Assembly: GCF_026343295.1 (NCBI RefSeq)
Contig: NZ_JAPELY010000005.1
Span: 1 to 64,000, forward strand
DNA length: 64,000 bases
DNA from: Streptomyces sp. NBC_00083
GTDB taxonomy: Bacteria; Actinomycetota; Actinomycetes; Streptomycetales; Streptomycetaceae
Reading direction: 5' to 3'
The notes under the pieces: generated by a model
Database searches by the model: none
Told to the model about the DNA's origin: nothing
What the model saw: the letters and a program-made list of their open reading frames with translations, nothing else
Translations under genes and position numbers: made by a program
Shown here: one piece after another, positions 7,905 to 16,854 of the stretch
How the letters are laid out: the number at the start of each line of letters is the position of its first letter
How positions within the stretch are numbered: position 1 is the first letter of the stretch

Positions 7905-10900
7905 TTACATCTCAGTCGATGCCACCAGCTGGCCGATGCTCTCCCGCCCGAGCAGACGCCCCACGGGCAGGTCGATGCCCAGGGCGGTCCGTATGCGCTG
8001 GCGCAGCTTGACGGCCGCGATGGAATCGAGGCCCAGCTCGCGCAACGGGCGTCTGCGGTCGATGCGTTCGGGCTTCATTCCGAGCAGGGCCGCGGCGTGC
8101 GTCAGCACCACCGTCTCGCCGTCGGCGGCCGGCTCCGCGCCGTCGGCCGGCCCGGGTGCGGGCCGGCTCGCGGGCTCGGGCGCCGGCGGTGCGGGCTCGG
8201 GCGCCGCGGAATCCCGCTCGGGCGCCGCGGGCCGGGCCTCCTCCGCGCCCGCCTGGCCGGTCAGCCGCAGCAGCTGGACGCCGTGCAGCTCCGCCAGGAC
8301 GTGTCCCCCGTCGTCGGAGTGGATCACCACGTCCGCCCGGACGACGGAGTCCCAGGGCGCCGAGCCGTCGTGCGGGACCGGGTGCAGCACGGCCGAACTC
8401 CACACCGGCTTCGTCAGATCGGTGTAATCGCCGTGCGCCGTCAGGGAGTCGACGCCGACCGGCAGATAGGTGTAGCTCGCGCCGTCCGGCCCGGTGCGGG
8501 GCAGCACCGCGAGCAGCGGCTGCAGCAGGATCTCCCACGCCGCGGGGTGCCCGGGGGCCGACAGACGCATCCGGGCCACCGCCCGGCCGTCCCGCCGCCA
8601 GAGCCGGCAGACGCCCGCGAGGTCGCCGGGCACCTCGTATCCGTACCCCCGGATCTCGTCGTAGAAGTCCGGGCCCGCCAGGTACGCGGTGCAGTGCGCG
8701 AGCAGCGCGTCCAGGCTCTCGCCCGTGCCGCCGCCGGTGCGCGGGGACGACGTGACGCGGGCCGTCAGGCAGGTCCTGGCGGGCGCGCCCGCCGGTCCCG
8801 GGGCGACGAGCTGGACCGTCGCGAGGTGGTCGGCGCCCTCGGGGCGCAGCGTGATCCGCAGGGAGGCCCCGTGCGCCTGGGCGCGGTCGACCAGCCCTCC
8901 GCTCAGCCTGATGTCCTCGATCCGGTGGTGACCGCCGAGTTCGGACCGCGCGGCGCTCAGCACGGCGTCGACGTACAGCATCGGCGGCACCACGGCCGTG
9001 CCGCGGAACGAGATCCCCAACGCCTCGGCGCCCAGCGGCCGTTCGTAGGTGTAGCCGGTGGGCTGCGGCTGGGGCGGCGCCTCCCGCAGGTGCTCGTTGT
9101 CCCAGGGGTAGCGGGGCAGGGGCACGGGGCGCGCGCCGCGCCGGAACCACCGGGCGAAGTCGACGACCGCGCCCGACGCGTGGAGGCGGCCGGCCGCGCG
9201 GGCGAGTTCGGCGGCCTCGTCCTCCTTGCGGTGCAGGGAGGCGACGGTGAGGTAGGGGGCGCCGATCGCGTCCAGGGTCTCCTCGACGGCCGACGTCAGC
9301 AGCGGGTGCGGGCTGATCTCCAGGAAGACGCTCTCCTCCTCCTTCGCCAACTGCTCCACGGCACCGGCGAACCGCACGGGGCGCCGCAGGTTGTCCATCC
9401 AGTACGCGGCGGTGAGCGCCGTGCCGGGCACGGGCTCGGCGCGCACGGTCGAATGGAGCGGCAGCGATGTGGCGCGCGGTGCGAGGCCGGTCAGGGCGGC
9501 GAGCAGCCCGGGGCGCAGCGGGTCCATGTCGGGGGAGTGCGAGGCGACGCTGACGTTGACGAACCGGGCCAGCCGGCCGCGTTCCGTCAGGTCCTCGGCG
9601 AGCGCGGCGAGGTGTCCGGGGTCTCCGGCCAGGACGGTGGAGCGCGGTGAGTTCTCCACGGCGACGCACAGCGCGCCCGACGACCGCTCCGCGATCCGTT
9701 CGGCCTCGTCCGGGGACAGGTCGGTGGCCAGCATCCGCCCCCGGCCGCCGAGCCGGCGCATCAGCCGGCTGCGCCGGCAGATGACCGCGGCCGCGTCCGG
9801 CACCGAGAGGGCGCCGGCGACCACGGCCGCGGCGGTCTCGCCCATGCTGTGCCCGACGCACGCGGACGGATCGACGCCGAGATCGGCCCAGAGGGCGGCC
9901 AGCGACACCTCCATCGCCCACAGGGCCGGCTGGACCACGTCGATCTCGCCGGGGAACTCCTCGTGCGCGCTCTCCAGCAACTCGACCACGGACCAGCCGA
10001 GTTCGCGCCGGATCGCGGCGTCGCACTCGGCCATGCGCTCGCGGAAGGCGGGGAACGCCCGGAGCAGGCCGCGTCCCATGCCGGGCCACTGCGCGCCCTG
10101 TCCGGGGAAGACGAACACCGTCTGCCGGCGCGGGCCGAAGCCGGCCTCGCCGCGTCCGCCGTCGGTGATCTCCTCGCCGGCCGCGAGCGCGTCGAGCCGG
10201 CCGGCGATCTCCTCGCGGCTGTGGCCGATCACCCACATCCGGTACGGGTGGTGGTCGCGGCGCAGTGCGGCGGCGGCGCAGATCTCGCTCAGCGGCTCGT
10301 GGTGGCCCGCGCCGCCGGGTCGCAGATGGCGGGCGTAGGCCGTCGCGAGGCGGTCGAGGGACTGCTCCGAACGGGCGCTGATCACCAGCAGGTGGGGGCG
10401 TCCGTCGGCGGTGTCGGGCGTGGTCGCGGTGGTGCTGTCGCGGGGGTGACGGGCCACGACGACATGGGCGTTGGTGCCGGACAGGCCGAAGGAGCTGACC
10501 CCGAGGTACGTCTCGTCGCGCTCCTCCAGGGGTTCGTTCTCGGTGACGACGTGCAGGGGCGACCGCGGGTCTTCGAGCAGCGGGTTGGGCCGGTTCACGT
10601 GGAGCGATGCGGGGATCACGCCGGTGCGGGCGATCAGGACGGTCTTGATCAGTCCTGCGATGCCGGCTGCTGCCTCCGCATGGCCGATGTTGCTCTTCAC
10701 CGAACCGATCCTGAGCGGCCGGTCCGGCGCGCGGTCGGAGCCCAACGCCCGTGCCAGTGCGGCTAGTTCGACCGCGTCGCCGACCGAGGTGCCGGTGCCG
10801 TGCGCCTCCACGTAGCTGAGGTCGGCCGGGGATATCCCGGAGCTGCGGCAGGCATCGCGGAGCATGTCGGCCTGGCCCGGGACGGAGGGCTTGACCAGCA

Positions 10901-11747
10901 GCCCGCTGCTGCGGCCGTCGTTGTTGACCGCGCTGCCGGCCAGCACCGCGAGGACCTGGTCGCCGTCGCGCCGGGCGTCCGCGAGGCGCTTGAGCAGCAC
11001 GACGCCGACGCCGTCACTGCGGACGAACCCGCGGGCATCGGCGTCGCCGAACGCGCAGCGGCCCTCCGGCGAGAGCATGTCCGCCTGCGAGTAGGCGATG
11101 GAGTCCCGGGGCGCGAGGACCACGTTGGCGCCGCCGACGACGGCGAAGTCGCTCTCCCCGGTGAGCAGGCTCTGCCGGGCCATGTGCACCGCGACCAGCG
11201 ACGAGGAGCAGGCGGTGTCGAGCACGACGCTCGGGCCGCGCAGGTCCAGCGCGTACGAGATGCGGCCCGCGGCCATCGACCGTAACTGGCTGCCGATGGT
11301 GCGGCGGATGTCCTGCTCGGTCAGCGGCCGGTGCTCGTCGCCGTATTCGGAGGTCGCCTGCCCGACGAAGACACCGGTGCGGCTGCCGGCCAGGGCGGAC
11401 GGGCGGACGCCCGCGTCCTCCAGCGCCTCCCACACGACTTGGAGCAGCACGCGGTGCTGGGGGTCGATGGTGCGGGCCTCCGCGGGCGAGATGCCGAAGA
11501 ACGCGGGGTCGAAGGCGAAGGGGTCGTCGATGAACCCGCCTCTGGCCGAAACCGACTTGCCCGGGGTGGCCCCGTCGGGAGCGTGGTAGGCGGCGGCGTC
11601 GTACCGGTCGCCCGGAATCGCCGTCACGCTGTCGGCCTTGCCGATCAGACGCTCCCAGAACTCGTCGGCGTTGGCGGCCCCGGGAAATCTGCACCCCAGG
11701 CCGATGACGGCGATCGAGCGGTCGGACGCTACTTCGGGCTGATCCAT
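7905..11747 (-). CDS. Type I polyketide synthase, KS-AT-DH-like-ACP, no KR
   Basis: Single-module PKS of 1,280 residues. The KS has DTACSSS (Cys180), EAHGTGT (His316) and KSNIGH (His356). The AT has GHSMGE (Ser634) and VASHS (His737). A DH-like fold follows (about 880-1165), and the ACP ends the protein with LGLDSIAA (Ser1242). There is no KR, ER or TE. Layout and size match bacterial orsellinate synthases (AviM, CalO5 type), so an iterative, unreduced aromatic tetraketide is the first guess. The DH-like domain lacks its His (Ile912 in the HxxxGxxxxP position) and has Glu1072 where the Asp is expected, so it is probably inactive. ATG 11745-11747 is preferred over a TTG at 11807. Divergent from the 12036 operon. 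Confidence 0.93.
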   Translation of the reverse strand: MDQPEVASDRSIAVIGLGCRFPGAANADEFWERLIGKADSVTAIPGDRYDAAAYHAPDGATPGKSVSARGGFIDDPFAFDPAFFGISPAEARTIDPQHRVLLQVVWEALEDAGVRPSALAGSRTGVFVGQATSEYGDEHRPLTEQDIRRTIGSQLRSMAAGRISYALDLRGPSVVLDTACSSSLVAVHMARQSLLTGESDFAVVGGANVVLAPRDSIAYSQADMLSPEGRCAFGDADARGFVRSDGVGVVLLKRLADARRDGDQVLAVLAGSAVNNDGRSSGLLVKPSVPGQADMLRDACRSSGISPADLSYVEAHGTGTSVGDAVELAALARALGSDRAPDRPLRIGSVKSNIGHAEAAAGIAGLIKTVLIARTGVIPASLHVNRPNPLLEDPRSPLHVVTENEPLEERDETYLGVSSFGLSGTNAHVVVARHPRDSTTATTPDTADGRPHLLVISARSEQSLDRLATAYARHLRPGGAGHHEPLSEICAAAALRRDHHPYRMWVIGHSREEIAGRLDALAAGEEITDGGRGEAGFGPRRQTVFVFPGQGAQWPGMGRGLLRAFPAFRERMAECDAAIRRELGWSVVELLESAHEEFPGEIDVVQPALWAMEVSLAALWADLGVDPSACVGHSMGETAAAVVAGALSVPDAAAVICRRSRLMRRLGGRGRMLATDLSPDEAERIAERSSGALCVAVENSPRSTVLAGDPGHLAALAEDLTERGRLARFVNVSVASHSPDMDPLRPGLLAALTGLAPRATSLPLHSTVRAEPVPGTALTAAYWMDNLRRPVRFAGAVEQLAKEEESVFLEISPHPLLTSAVEETLDAIGAPYLTVASLHRKEDEAAELARAAGRLHASGAVVDFARWFRRGARPVPLPRYPWDNEHLREAPPQPQPTGYTYERPLGAEALGISFRGTAVVPPMLYVDAVLSAARSELGGHHRIEDIRLSGGLVDRAQAHGASLRITLRPEGADHLATVQLVAPGPAGAPARTCLTARVTSSPRTGGGTGESLDALLAHCTAYLAGPDFYDEIRGYGYEVPGDLAGVCRLWRRDGRAVARMRLSAPGHPAAWEILLQPLLAVLPRTGPDGASYTYLPVGVDSLTAHGDYTDLTKPVWSSAVLHPVPHDGSAPWDSVVRADVVIHSDDGGHVLAELHGVQLLRLTGQAGAEEARPAAPERDSAAPEPAPPAPEPASRPAPGPADGAEPAADGETVVLTHAAALLGMKPERIDRRRPLRELGLDSIAAVKLRQRIRTALGIDLPVGRLLGRESIGQLVASTEM

Positions 11748-12035
11748 GAGGCGTACCTGCCTTCGTGCGAGCGAAGCATCGGTGCTGCAGGAGAGATAGT
11801 CGTCCAATCATTGATGCGAGGTCAAGATTGAACCCACACCGCCTAGTTGACCCGCTGGACACCGACTACGCCCCCCACCTGCGCCGCTCTCTCAGGACCC
11901 TCGCGAACCCTCCCGGCGGGTGTGACTCAGGTCGCTCGCCTCCTTGGCTTCCAGTAAAAAGTGATACTTGCATCTAACCTCGACTCGTGGTGCCATCTTG
12001 TCCGGCAGTTGACGAATCTCAAGGAGGCACCAGAC
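11748..12035. promoter_or_regulatory. Divergent promoter region, PKS versus tailoring operon
   Basis: A 288-base divergent spacer. AAGTGATACTT (11959-11969) is a perfect inverted repeat (AAGT/ACTT) in an AT-rich patch, a TetR-sized operator candidate. TTGATGC-N-AGGT occurs at 11814 and again just upstream of the TetR copy 2 promoter (7887). AAGGAGG at 12021-12027 is the ribosome site of the rightward gene. Confidence 0.4.
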
Positions 12036-12851
12036 ATGCCGAGTACGGGGTTACGGATCAACGGCGGCGAGGCCGACGTCGCGTACGGCATCCACGGCAG
12101 CGGCCCGGCTCTGGTCCTGGTGCACGGCACCGGAACCCGTGGCGAAGCCTGGGACGAGCAAGTGCAAGAACTTCAGGGGAAGTTCACCGTCGTCACCCCG
12201 GATCTGTCCGGTTCCGGCGGTACGGTCGATCACGGCGGACCGCTGACCCTGGACGACCTGGTCGCCGAAGTCCTCGCGGTGGCCGACCACGCCGGGCTCG
12301 ACACCTTCCACATCGCCGGCCACTCCCTCGGCGCGGTGGTGGCGCTGCGCCTGGCGGCCGACCACCCCGAGCGCGTCCGCTCGGTCGTCTCGCACGCAGG
12401 CTGGGCGTACACCGACGAGCGGATGACGGCCGACTTCCGCTACTGCCTCGATCTGCTGCGCACCGACGCCGAGTTGGGCACCTCACTGGTCCCGCAGATG
12501 TTCCCGCTGGCCACCCTCGGCCCCCGCTACTGGGCGGCGACCGACCGGGCCTCGCACGAGAAGCTCGTCCAGCAGATCGCGGAGAACGGCCAGCCCGGCA
12601 CCGCCCGGCAGTTCGAGGTCGGCCTCACCGTCGACCTGCGTCCGCTGCTCGGCCGGATCACCGCGCCGGTCCTGGTGTTCGCCAGCACCCACGACCGCGT
12701 CTGCGGGGCGAACCAGCAGCAGCTGCTGCGCGAGGGGATAGCCGGCGCCTCCTACGCCGAGATCGACACGGGCCACAACGCCCTGGCGGAGGACCCCCAG
12801 GGGTTCGCCGAGGTGCTCGGCTCGTTCCTCACGCAGCACGCCGGCGCCTGA
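12036..12851 (+). CDS. Alpha/beta-hydrolase
   Basis: A 271-residue alpha/beta-hydrolase. It has an oxyanion HGTG (29-32), the nucleophile elbow GHSLG (Ser97), an acid in the STHDRV region and the catalytic His in DTGHNALAE near residue 246. The start at ATG 12036 has a consensus AAGGAGG eight bases upstream. It is first in a rightward operon and divergent from a PKS that lacks a thioesterase, so it could release or hydrolyse the PKS product. It could equally act on a later ester or lactone; substrate unknown. Confidence 0.85.
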   Translation: MPSTGLRINGGEADVAYGIHGSGPALVLVHGTGTRGEAWDEQVQELQGKFTVVTPDLSGSGGTVDHGGPLTLDDLVAEVLAVADHAGLDTFHIAGHSLGAVVALRLAADHPERVRSVVSHAGWAYTDERMTADFRYCLDLLRTDAELGTSLVPQMFPLATLGPRYWAATDRASHEKLVQQIAENGQPGTARQFEVGLTVDLRPLLGRITAPVLVFASTHDRVCGANQQQLLREGIAGASYAEIDTGHNALAEDPQGFAEVLGSFLTQHAGA

Positions 12852-12936
12852 GAGCGGCGTCCGCGGACCGCGCCCCCGGGGCCTTCCCGGCCCTCGCGAC
12901 CCACCCCCGCGACACACCGATTGTTGGAGGAAGTTC

Positions 12937-13761
12937 ATGTCCGTTTGGCTGATCACCGGCAGCTCCCGTGGCCTCGGCCTGCACATCGCCCGGGAGGCGC
13001 TCGCCCAGGGCCATCAGGTCGTCGCGACGGCGCGCGACGCGGAGGCCGTGCGCGCCGCGCTCGGCGAGGCCGGCGGTGAGCTGCTGGCCCTGCCGCTCGA
13101 CGTGACCGACGAGCGGCAGGCACAGGAGGTGGCGCAGGCCGCGGTCGAGCGCTTCGGCCGGATCGACGTCCTGGTCAACAACGCCGGCCGGGGTCTGCTC
13201 GGCGCCGTGGAGGAGGCGTCGGACGCCGAGGCGCGCGCGGTCTTCGACATCAACGTCTTCGGTCTGCTCGCCGTCACCCGGGCGGTCCTGCCGCACCTGC
13301 GCCGGCAGCGCTCCGGCCGGATCCTCAACATCAGCTCGGTCGGCGGATTCACCGCCGGCTCGGGCTGGGGCGTCTACAACAGCACCAAGTTCGCCGTCGA
13401 GGGCCTCAGCGAGGCGCTGCGCGCCGACCTCGCGCCGCTCGGCATCCACGTCACCATCATCGAACCCGGGGTCTTCCGCACCGACTTCCTCGACGACTCC
13501 TCGCTGCACCGCACCACCGCGATCGACGACTACGCGGGGACCGTCGGCAAGACCCGCACCTGGGCGCTGGACACCAACCACCAGCAGCCCGGCGACCCGG
13601 CCAAGGCCGCGCGGGCGATCGTCACCGTGTCCGAGGCGGACGAGCCCCCGCTGCGCCTGCCGCTCGGCGCGGACTGCGTCGCCCGCGTCGAGAGCAAGCT
13701 CGAAAGCGTCGCCAAGGAGCTCGACGCCTGGCGGGAGATCGCGCTGGACACGGCCATCTGA
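12937..13761 (+). CDS. Short-chain dehydrogenase/reductase
   Basis: Classical NAD(P)-dependent SDR of 274 residues. It shows the dinucleotide-binding TGSSRGLG (7-14), NNAG (81-84), catalytic Ser134, and Y147xxxK151 in YNSTK. The Arg32-type basic residues after the second strand suggest NADPH. GGAGGAAG precedes ATG 12937. It should reduce a ketone or oxidise an alcohol on a cluster intermediate; because the PKS has no KR, a separate reductase may adjust the oxidation state later. Same strand and 85 bases after the hydrolase. Confidence 0.88.
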   Translation: MSVWLITGSSRGLGLHIAREALAQGHQVVATARDAEAVRAALGEAGGELLALPLDVTDERQAQEVAQAAVERFGRIDVLVNNAGRGLLGAVEEASDAEARAVFDINVFGLLAVTRAVLPHLRRQRSGRILNISSVGGFTAGSGWGVYNSTKFAVEGLSEALRADLAPLGIHVTIIEPGVFRTDFLDDSSLHRTTAIDDYAGTVGKTRTWALDTNHQQPGDPAKAARAIVTVSEADEPPLRLPLGADCVARVESKLESVAKELDAWREIALDTAI

Positions 13762-13790
13762 CCAACCGTCCCCGGAAAAGGAGGACTCCG

Positions 13791-15026
13791 ATGCGCTCGG
13801 GGAGTTCGGCCGGGCGGGTGGACCCGCGGGTGTGGCTGCTCGCGCTGGGAACATTCGCCACCGGCACCGACCTGTTCATCGTCTCCGGACTGCTCCCGGC
13901 AGTGGGCCGGGACCTGCACCTCTCGACGGCACTCGCGGGCCAGACCTCCACGGCGTTCGCCGCCGCGTACGCGGTGGGGGCGCCGATCCTGGCCGGACTC
14001 ACCGCCAGGTTCCGGCGCAAGCCGCTGCTCATCTCCGTCATGCTGGTCTTCGGCCTCGGCAACGCCCTGTCGGCCGTCTCGGCCAACTTCACCGTGCTGC
14101 TCATCAGCCGTGTGATCACCGGCGCGGGCGCCGCCCTGTACTCGGCCAACGCCTCCGCGGTCGCCGCCCGCATCAGCCCGCCCGAGGTGCGCGGCCGGGC
14201 CCTGGCCATCGTCTACGCGGGCATGACGAGCGCCATCGCCTTCGGTGTGCCGATCGGCAACTGGATCGGTGAACTCGCCTCCTGGCGCTGGGCGTTCGGC
14301 CTCGTCGCGTTCCTCGCGGCCGTGACGGTCGTCGGCATCGGGTTCTTCCTGCCTGACGTGCCCGCGGGCCCCGGCGCCACGGTGCGGGAGCGGATGTCCG
14401 CGATCCGGATCCCGCAGGCCCGTACCCACCTGCTGGTGACGGCGGCCTGGACCGCCGGAACGTTCACCGTCTACACCTACCTCGGCTCCATCCTGGAGCA
14501 GATCACCGGACTCTCCGCGGGCCAGCAGTCGTGGATCCTGCTGCTCTTCGGCGTCGGCAGCTTCGGCGGGGTCTTCGTCGGCGGCCGGCTCGCCGACCGG
14601 TTCGGCTCGGTCGTCGGACTCACCCTCACCATCAGCGCGCTGGGCGTCTGGCTGATCATCCTCACCCCGGCCATCCGCTGGCCGCTGGCCGCCGCGATAG
14701 CCGTCGGGGTGTGGGGGCTGGTGCACTGGCCCAGCTTCCCGCTCCTGCTGCACCGCGCGCTCGGCATCGGCGGGGACCGCGGCGACATGCTCCTCGCGCT
14801 CAACAACAGCGCCGTCTACGTGGGGCAGATGATCGCCGCCGCGGTCGGCGGGCTGCTGGCCAACGCCGGCCTGCTCCGCTGGAACCCGCTGGCCGGCGCC
14901 GGCTTCGAGCTGCTCGCCGGCCTCGCCCTCGTCGTCAGCGTGGGCGCACTGCGCGGCCGTACCGGCAAACGCACCCGGCCGGCGACGCCCACCGAAGCCG
15001 AGACCAGTCCCGCCCTGCGCGGGTGA
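13791..15026 (+). CDS. MFS transporter
   Basis: Twelve-segment major facilitator, 411 residues. The N-half has the loop 2-3 region ILAGLTARFRRKPLL, and the C-half repeats it as VGGRLADRFGSVVG. It resembles the CynX/AraJ drug-export families of actinomycetes. It lies 29 bases after the SDR with AAAAGGAGG upstream, so it is co-transcribed with the tailoring genes and likely exports the product or confers self-resistance. Substrate not predictable. Confidence 0.88.
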   Translation: MRSGSSAGRVDPRVWLLALGTFATGTDLFIVSGLLPAVGRDLHLSTALAGQTSTAFAAAYAVGAPILAGLTARFRRKPLLISVMLVFGLGNALSAVSANFTVLLISRVITGAGAALYSANASAVAARISPPEVRGRALAIVYAGMTSAIAFGVPIGNWIGELASWRWAFGLVAFLAAVTVVGIGFFLPDVPAGPGATVRERMSAIRIPQARTHLLVTAAWTAGTFTVYTYLGSILEQITGLSAGQQSWILLLFGVGSFGGVFVGGRLADRFGSVVGLTLTISALGVWLIILTPAIRWPLAAAIAVGVWGLVHWPSFPLLLHRALGIGGDRGDMLLALNNSAVYVGQMIAAAVGGLLANAGLLRWNPLAGAGFELLAGLALVVSVGALRGRTGKRTRPATPTEAETSPALRG

Positions 15027-15140
15027 AACGTGCCCCGGCCGCGGGCGGCGTCATCCCCCGTCGTACCGCCCCGGCCGGGGCGCCCCCACACGATCCGTCC
15101 TCGCTCACGAAGGAATCACCTCCCGAAGGAAGGACGCAGC

Positions 15141-15617
15141 ATGCCCGCTCACCAGGAGATGGAGGTCGAGGCGGGACCCCGTCTCGCCCCGGAGGTCCGC
15201 GCCCTCGCGGACGGGCCGAACTTCGCCGCCCTGACCACCCTGATGCGCGACGGAACCCCGCAGACCCAGATCGTGTGGGTCTCCACCGCGGGTGACTACC
15301 TCGCCCTCAACAGCGAGGTGGCGCGGCAGAAGGTGCGCAACCTGCGCCGCGATCCGCGGGCCACCGTCACCATCTGGCAGCACGGCGACCCCCTGAACTT
15401 CGCCGAGATACGCGGCCGGGTGGTCAAGGAGGTCCTCGGCGCCGAGGCCCGCGAGCACATCGACGAGCTGTCCCGCAAATACCTGGGCGGCCCGTTCGCC
15501 GACGAGTTCATCACCTCGGACCGCGTGATGCTCCTCATCGAACCCGACCGCCAGCTCGTCCGCGACCACGCGCGCTGGGTGGCGGGGCTGCCGCTGCCCC
15601 AACAACAGCACCAGTGA
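15141..15617 (+). CDS. PPOX-class F420-dependent oxidoreductase
   Basis: Split-barrel protein of 158 residues, typical for F420- or flavin-binding PPOX-type enzymes (FAALTTLMRDGTPQTQIVWV, then QKVRNLRRDPRATVTIW). AAGGAAGGA precedes ATG 15141. These enzymes reduce or oxidise double bonds, quinones or biliverdin-like compounds; here it probably adjusts a ring or enone in the cluster product. It ends in PQQQHQ, encoded by one copy of a 19-base direct repeat. Confidence 0.85.
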   Translation: MPAHQEMEVEAGPRLAPEVRALADGPNFAALTTLMRDGTPQTQIVWVSTAGDYLALNSEVARQKVRNLRRDPRATVTIWQHGDPLNFAEIRGRVVKEVLGAEAREHIDELSRKYLGGPFADEFITSDRVMLLIEPDRQLVRDHARWVAGLPLPQQQHQ

Positions 15618-15648
15618 CCAACAGCAGCGAACAACAGCACCAGTGACC
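15601..15648 (+). repeat. 19-base direct repeat across a stop codon
   Basis: AACAACAGCACCAGTGACC occurs exactly at 15601-15619 and 15630-15648. The first copy contains the TGA of the PPOX gene, the second lies in the spacer. It looks like a recent local duplication of the gene end. Confidence 0.8.
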
Positions 15649-15680
15649 CGGAATCGTCCACTCATGCGTGAGGAGTCACA

Positions 15681-16826
15681 GTGAAACGCCGCATTCTGAT
15701 CATCGGCGGGGGCATCGGCGGGCTTGCCGCCGGCGCCGCGCTCGGACAGCAGGGCATAGAGACCACGATCGTCGAGATCCAGTCGGAGAACCTCGTCGCC
15801 GGCGTCGGCATCAACATCCCCGGCAACGCGCTGCGGGCCCTGGACCGGATCGGCCTGCTCGACGACGTCCTCGCCCACGGCTTCACCTTCGACCGGGTCG
15901 ACTTCCACGACTCGGCATCCCGGCTGCTGCTCGCCCTGCGCTCGAAGCTGGGCGTCGGGGGCGTCCCCCCCAACTGCGCCATCCAGCGCAGGGACCTGGC
16001 CCGGATCCTGGAGAAGGCCTGCGTCGACGTGGGCACCCAGATCCGCTACGGCACGTCCGTGCAGGACATGCGCACCACCGCCGACGGCGGGGTCGCGGCC
16101 ACCCTCACCGACGGCAGCACCGAACAGTACGACCTGGTGGTCGCGTTCGACGGCATCCGGTCCTCCTTCCGCAAGGCGGCCCTCGGCATCGAGCCCCGCT
16201 TCACCGGCTACTCGGTGTGGCGGGTCGCCCTGGAGCGGCACCCCGACGTCACCCGGAACATGTACTTCCAGGGCATGGGCACCAAGGCGGGCCTCTTCCC
16301 GCTCAACGAGGCCGTCATGTACCTGCTGCACGTGACGCCGGAGCCGGGCAATCCGCGCCACGCCAAGGAGCAGTTCTACAGCCACCTCACCGAACGGCTC
16401 GACGGCTACACCGGTCTGATCGGCGAACTGCGCGACCGCATCAAGCCCGACGACGACATCGTGTACGCGCCGATCGAGGAGGTGCTCCTCCCGCTTCCCT
16501 GGTACCACGAAGGGCTGCTGCTGCTCGGGGACGCCGCCCACGCCATGGCGCCGCACCGTACCCAGGGCGCGGCCATGGCCATCGAGGACGCCGCCGTACT
16601 CGGCGAGACGCTCGGCCGCGACGGCGACCTGCGGGAGCTGATCGCCGAGTTCCAGGAGCGCCGCTTCGTCCGCGCCAAGATCGCCCAGGACGCCTCCCGC
16701 GACATCCTCCTGGCCGAGATGAACACCGCCGACCAGGCGGCCCTCGACCGGCAGACCGCCTTCATCAGGAACGGCCTCGAAGGGGTGTCCCACCAAGTGG
16801 ACGACGCGCTCAACCAGCCGTTCTGA
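15681..16826 (+). CDS. FAD-dependent aromatic monooxygenase
   Basis: Class A flavoprotein hydroxylase, 381 residues (GTG start at 15681, GAGG upstream). The N-terminal GGGIGGLAAG binds the FAD ADP part, VVAFDGIRSSFRK is the conserved DG motif, and LLLGDAAHAMAPH is the GD motif contacting the FAD ribityl. The family (salicylate, 3-hydroxybenzoate and UbiH-like hydroxylases) inserts one oxygen into a phenolic ring or does oxidative decarboxylation. A hydroxybenzoate from the chorismate lyase at 20678 or the PKS aromatic acid is the likely substrate type. Confidence 0.9.
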   Translation: MKRRILIIGGGIGGLAAGAALGQQGIETTIVEIQSENLVAGVGINIPGNALRALDRIGLLDDVLAHGFTFDRVDFHDSASRLLLALRSKLGVGGVPPNCAIQRRDLARILEKACVDVGTQIRYGTSVQDMRTTADGGVAATLTDGSTEQYDLVVAFDGIRSSFRKAALGIEPRFTGYSVWRVALERHPDVTRNMYFQGMGTKAGLFPLNEAVMYLLHVTPEPGNPRHAKEQFYSHLTERLDGYTGLIGELRDRIKPDDDIVYAPIEEVLLPLPWYHEGLLLLGDAAHAMAPHRTQGAAMAIEDAAVLGETLGRDGDLRELIAEFQERRFVRAKIAQDASRDILLAEMNTADQAALDRQTAFIRNGLEGVSHQVDDALNQPF

Positions 16827-16854
16827 TGCCGCTCCGCTCCGAAGGGACGAACGC

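Noticed and set aside
9500-9560. The VASH motif in the AT as a sign of methylmalonyl-CoA use
   Set aside because: That code was built for modular PKS. VASHSP-like motifs, as I recall, also occur in iterative 6-MSA/orsellinate-type AT domains that use malonyl-CoA, so I made no methylmalonyl call.
7887-9650. Long plus-strand frame opposite the PKS
   Set aside because: Antisense to the AT, DH-like and ACP domains; no ribosome site or domain.
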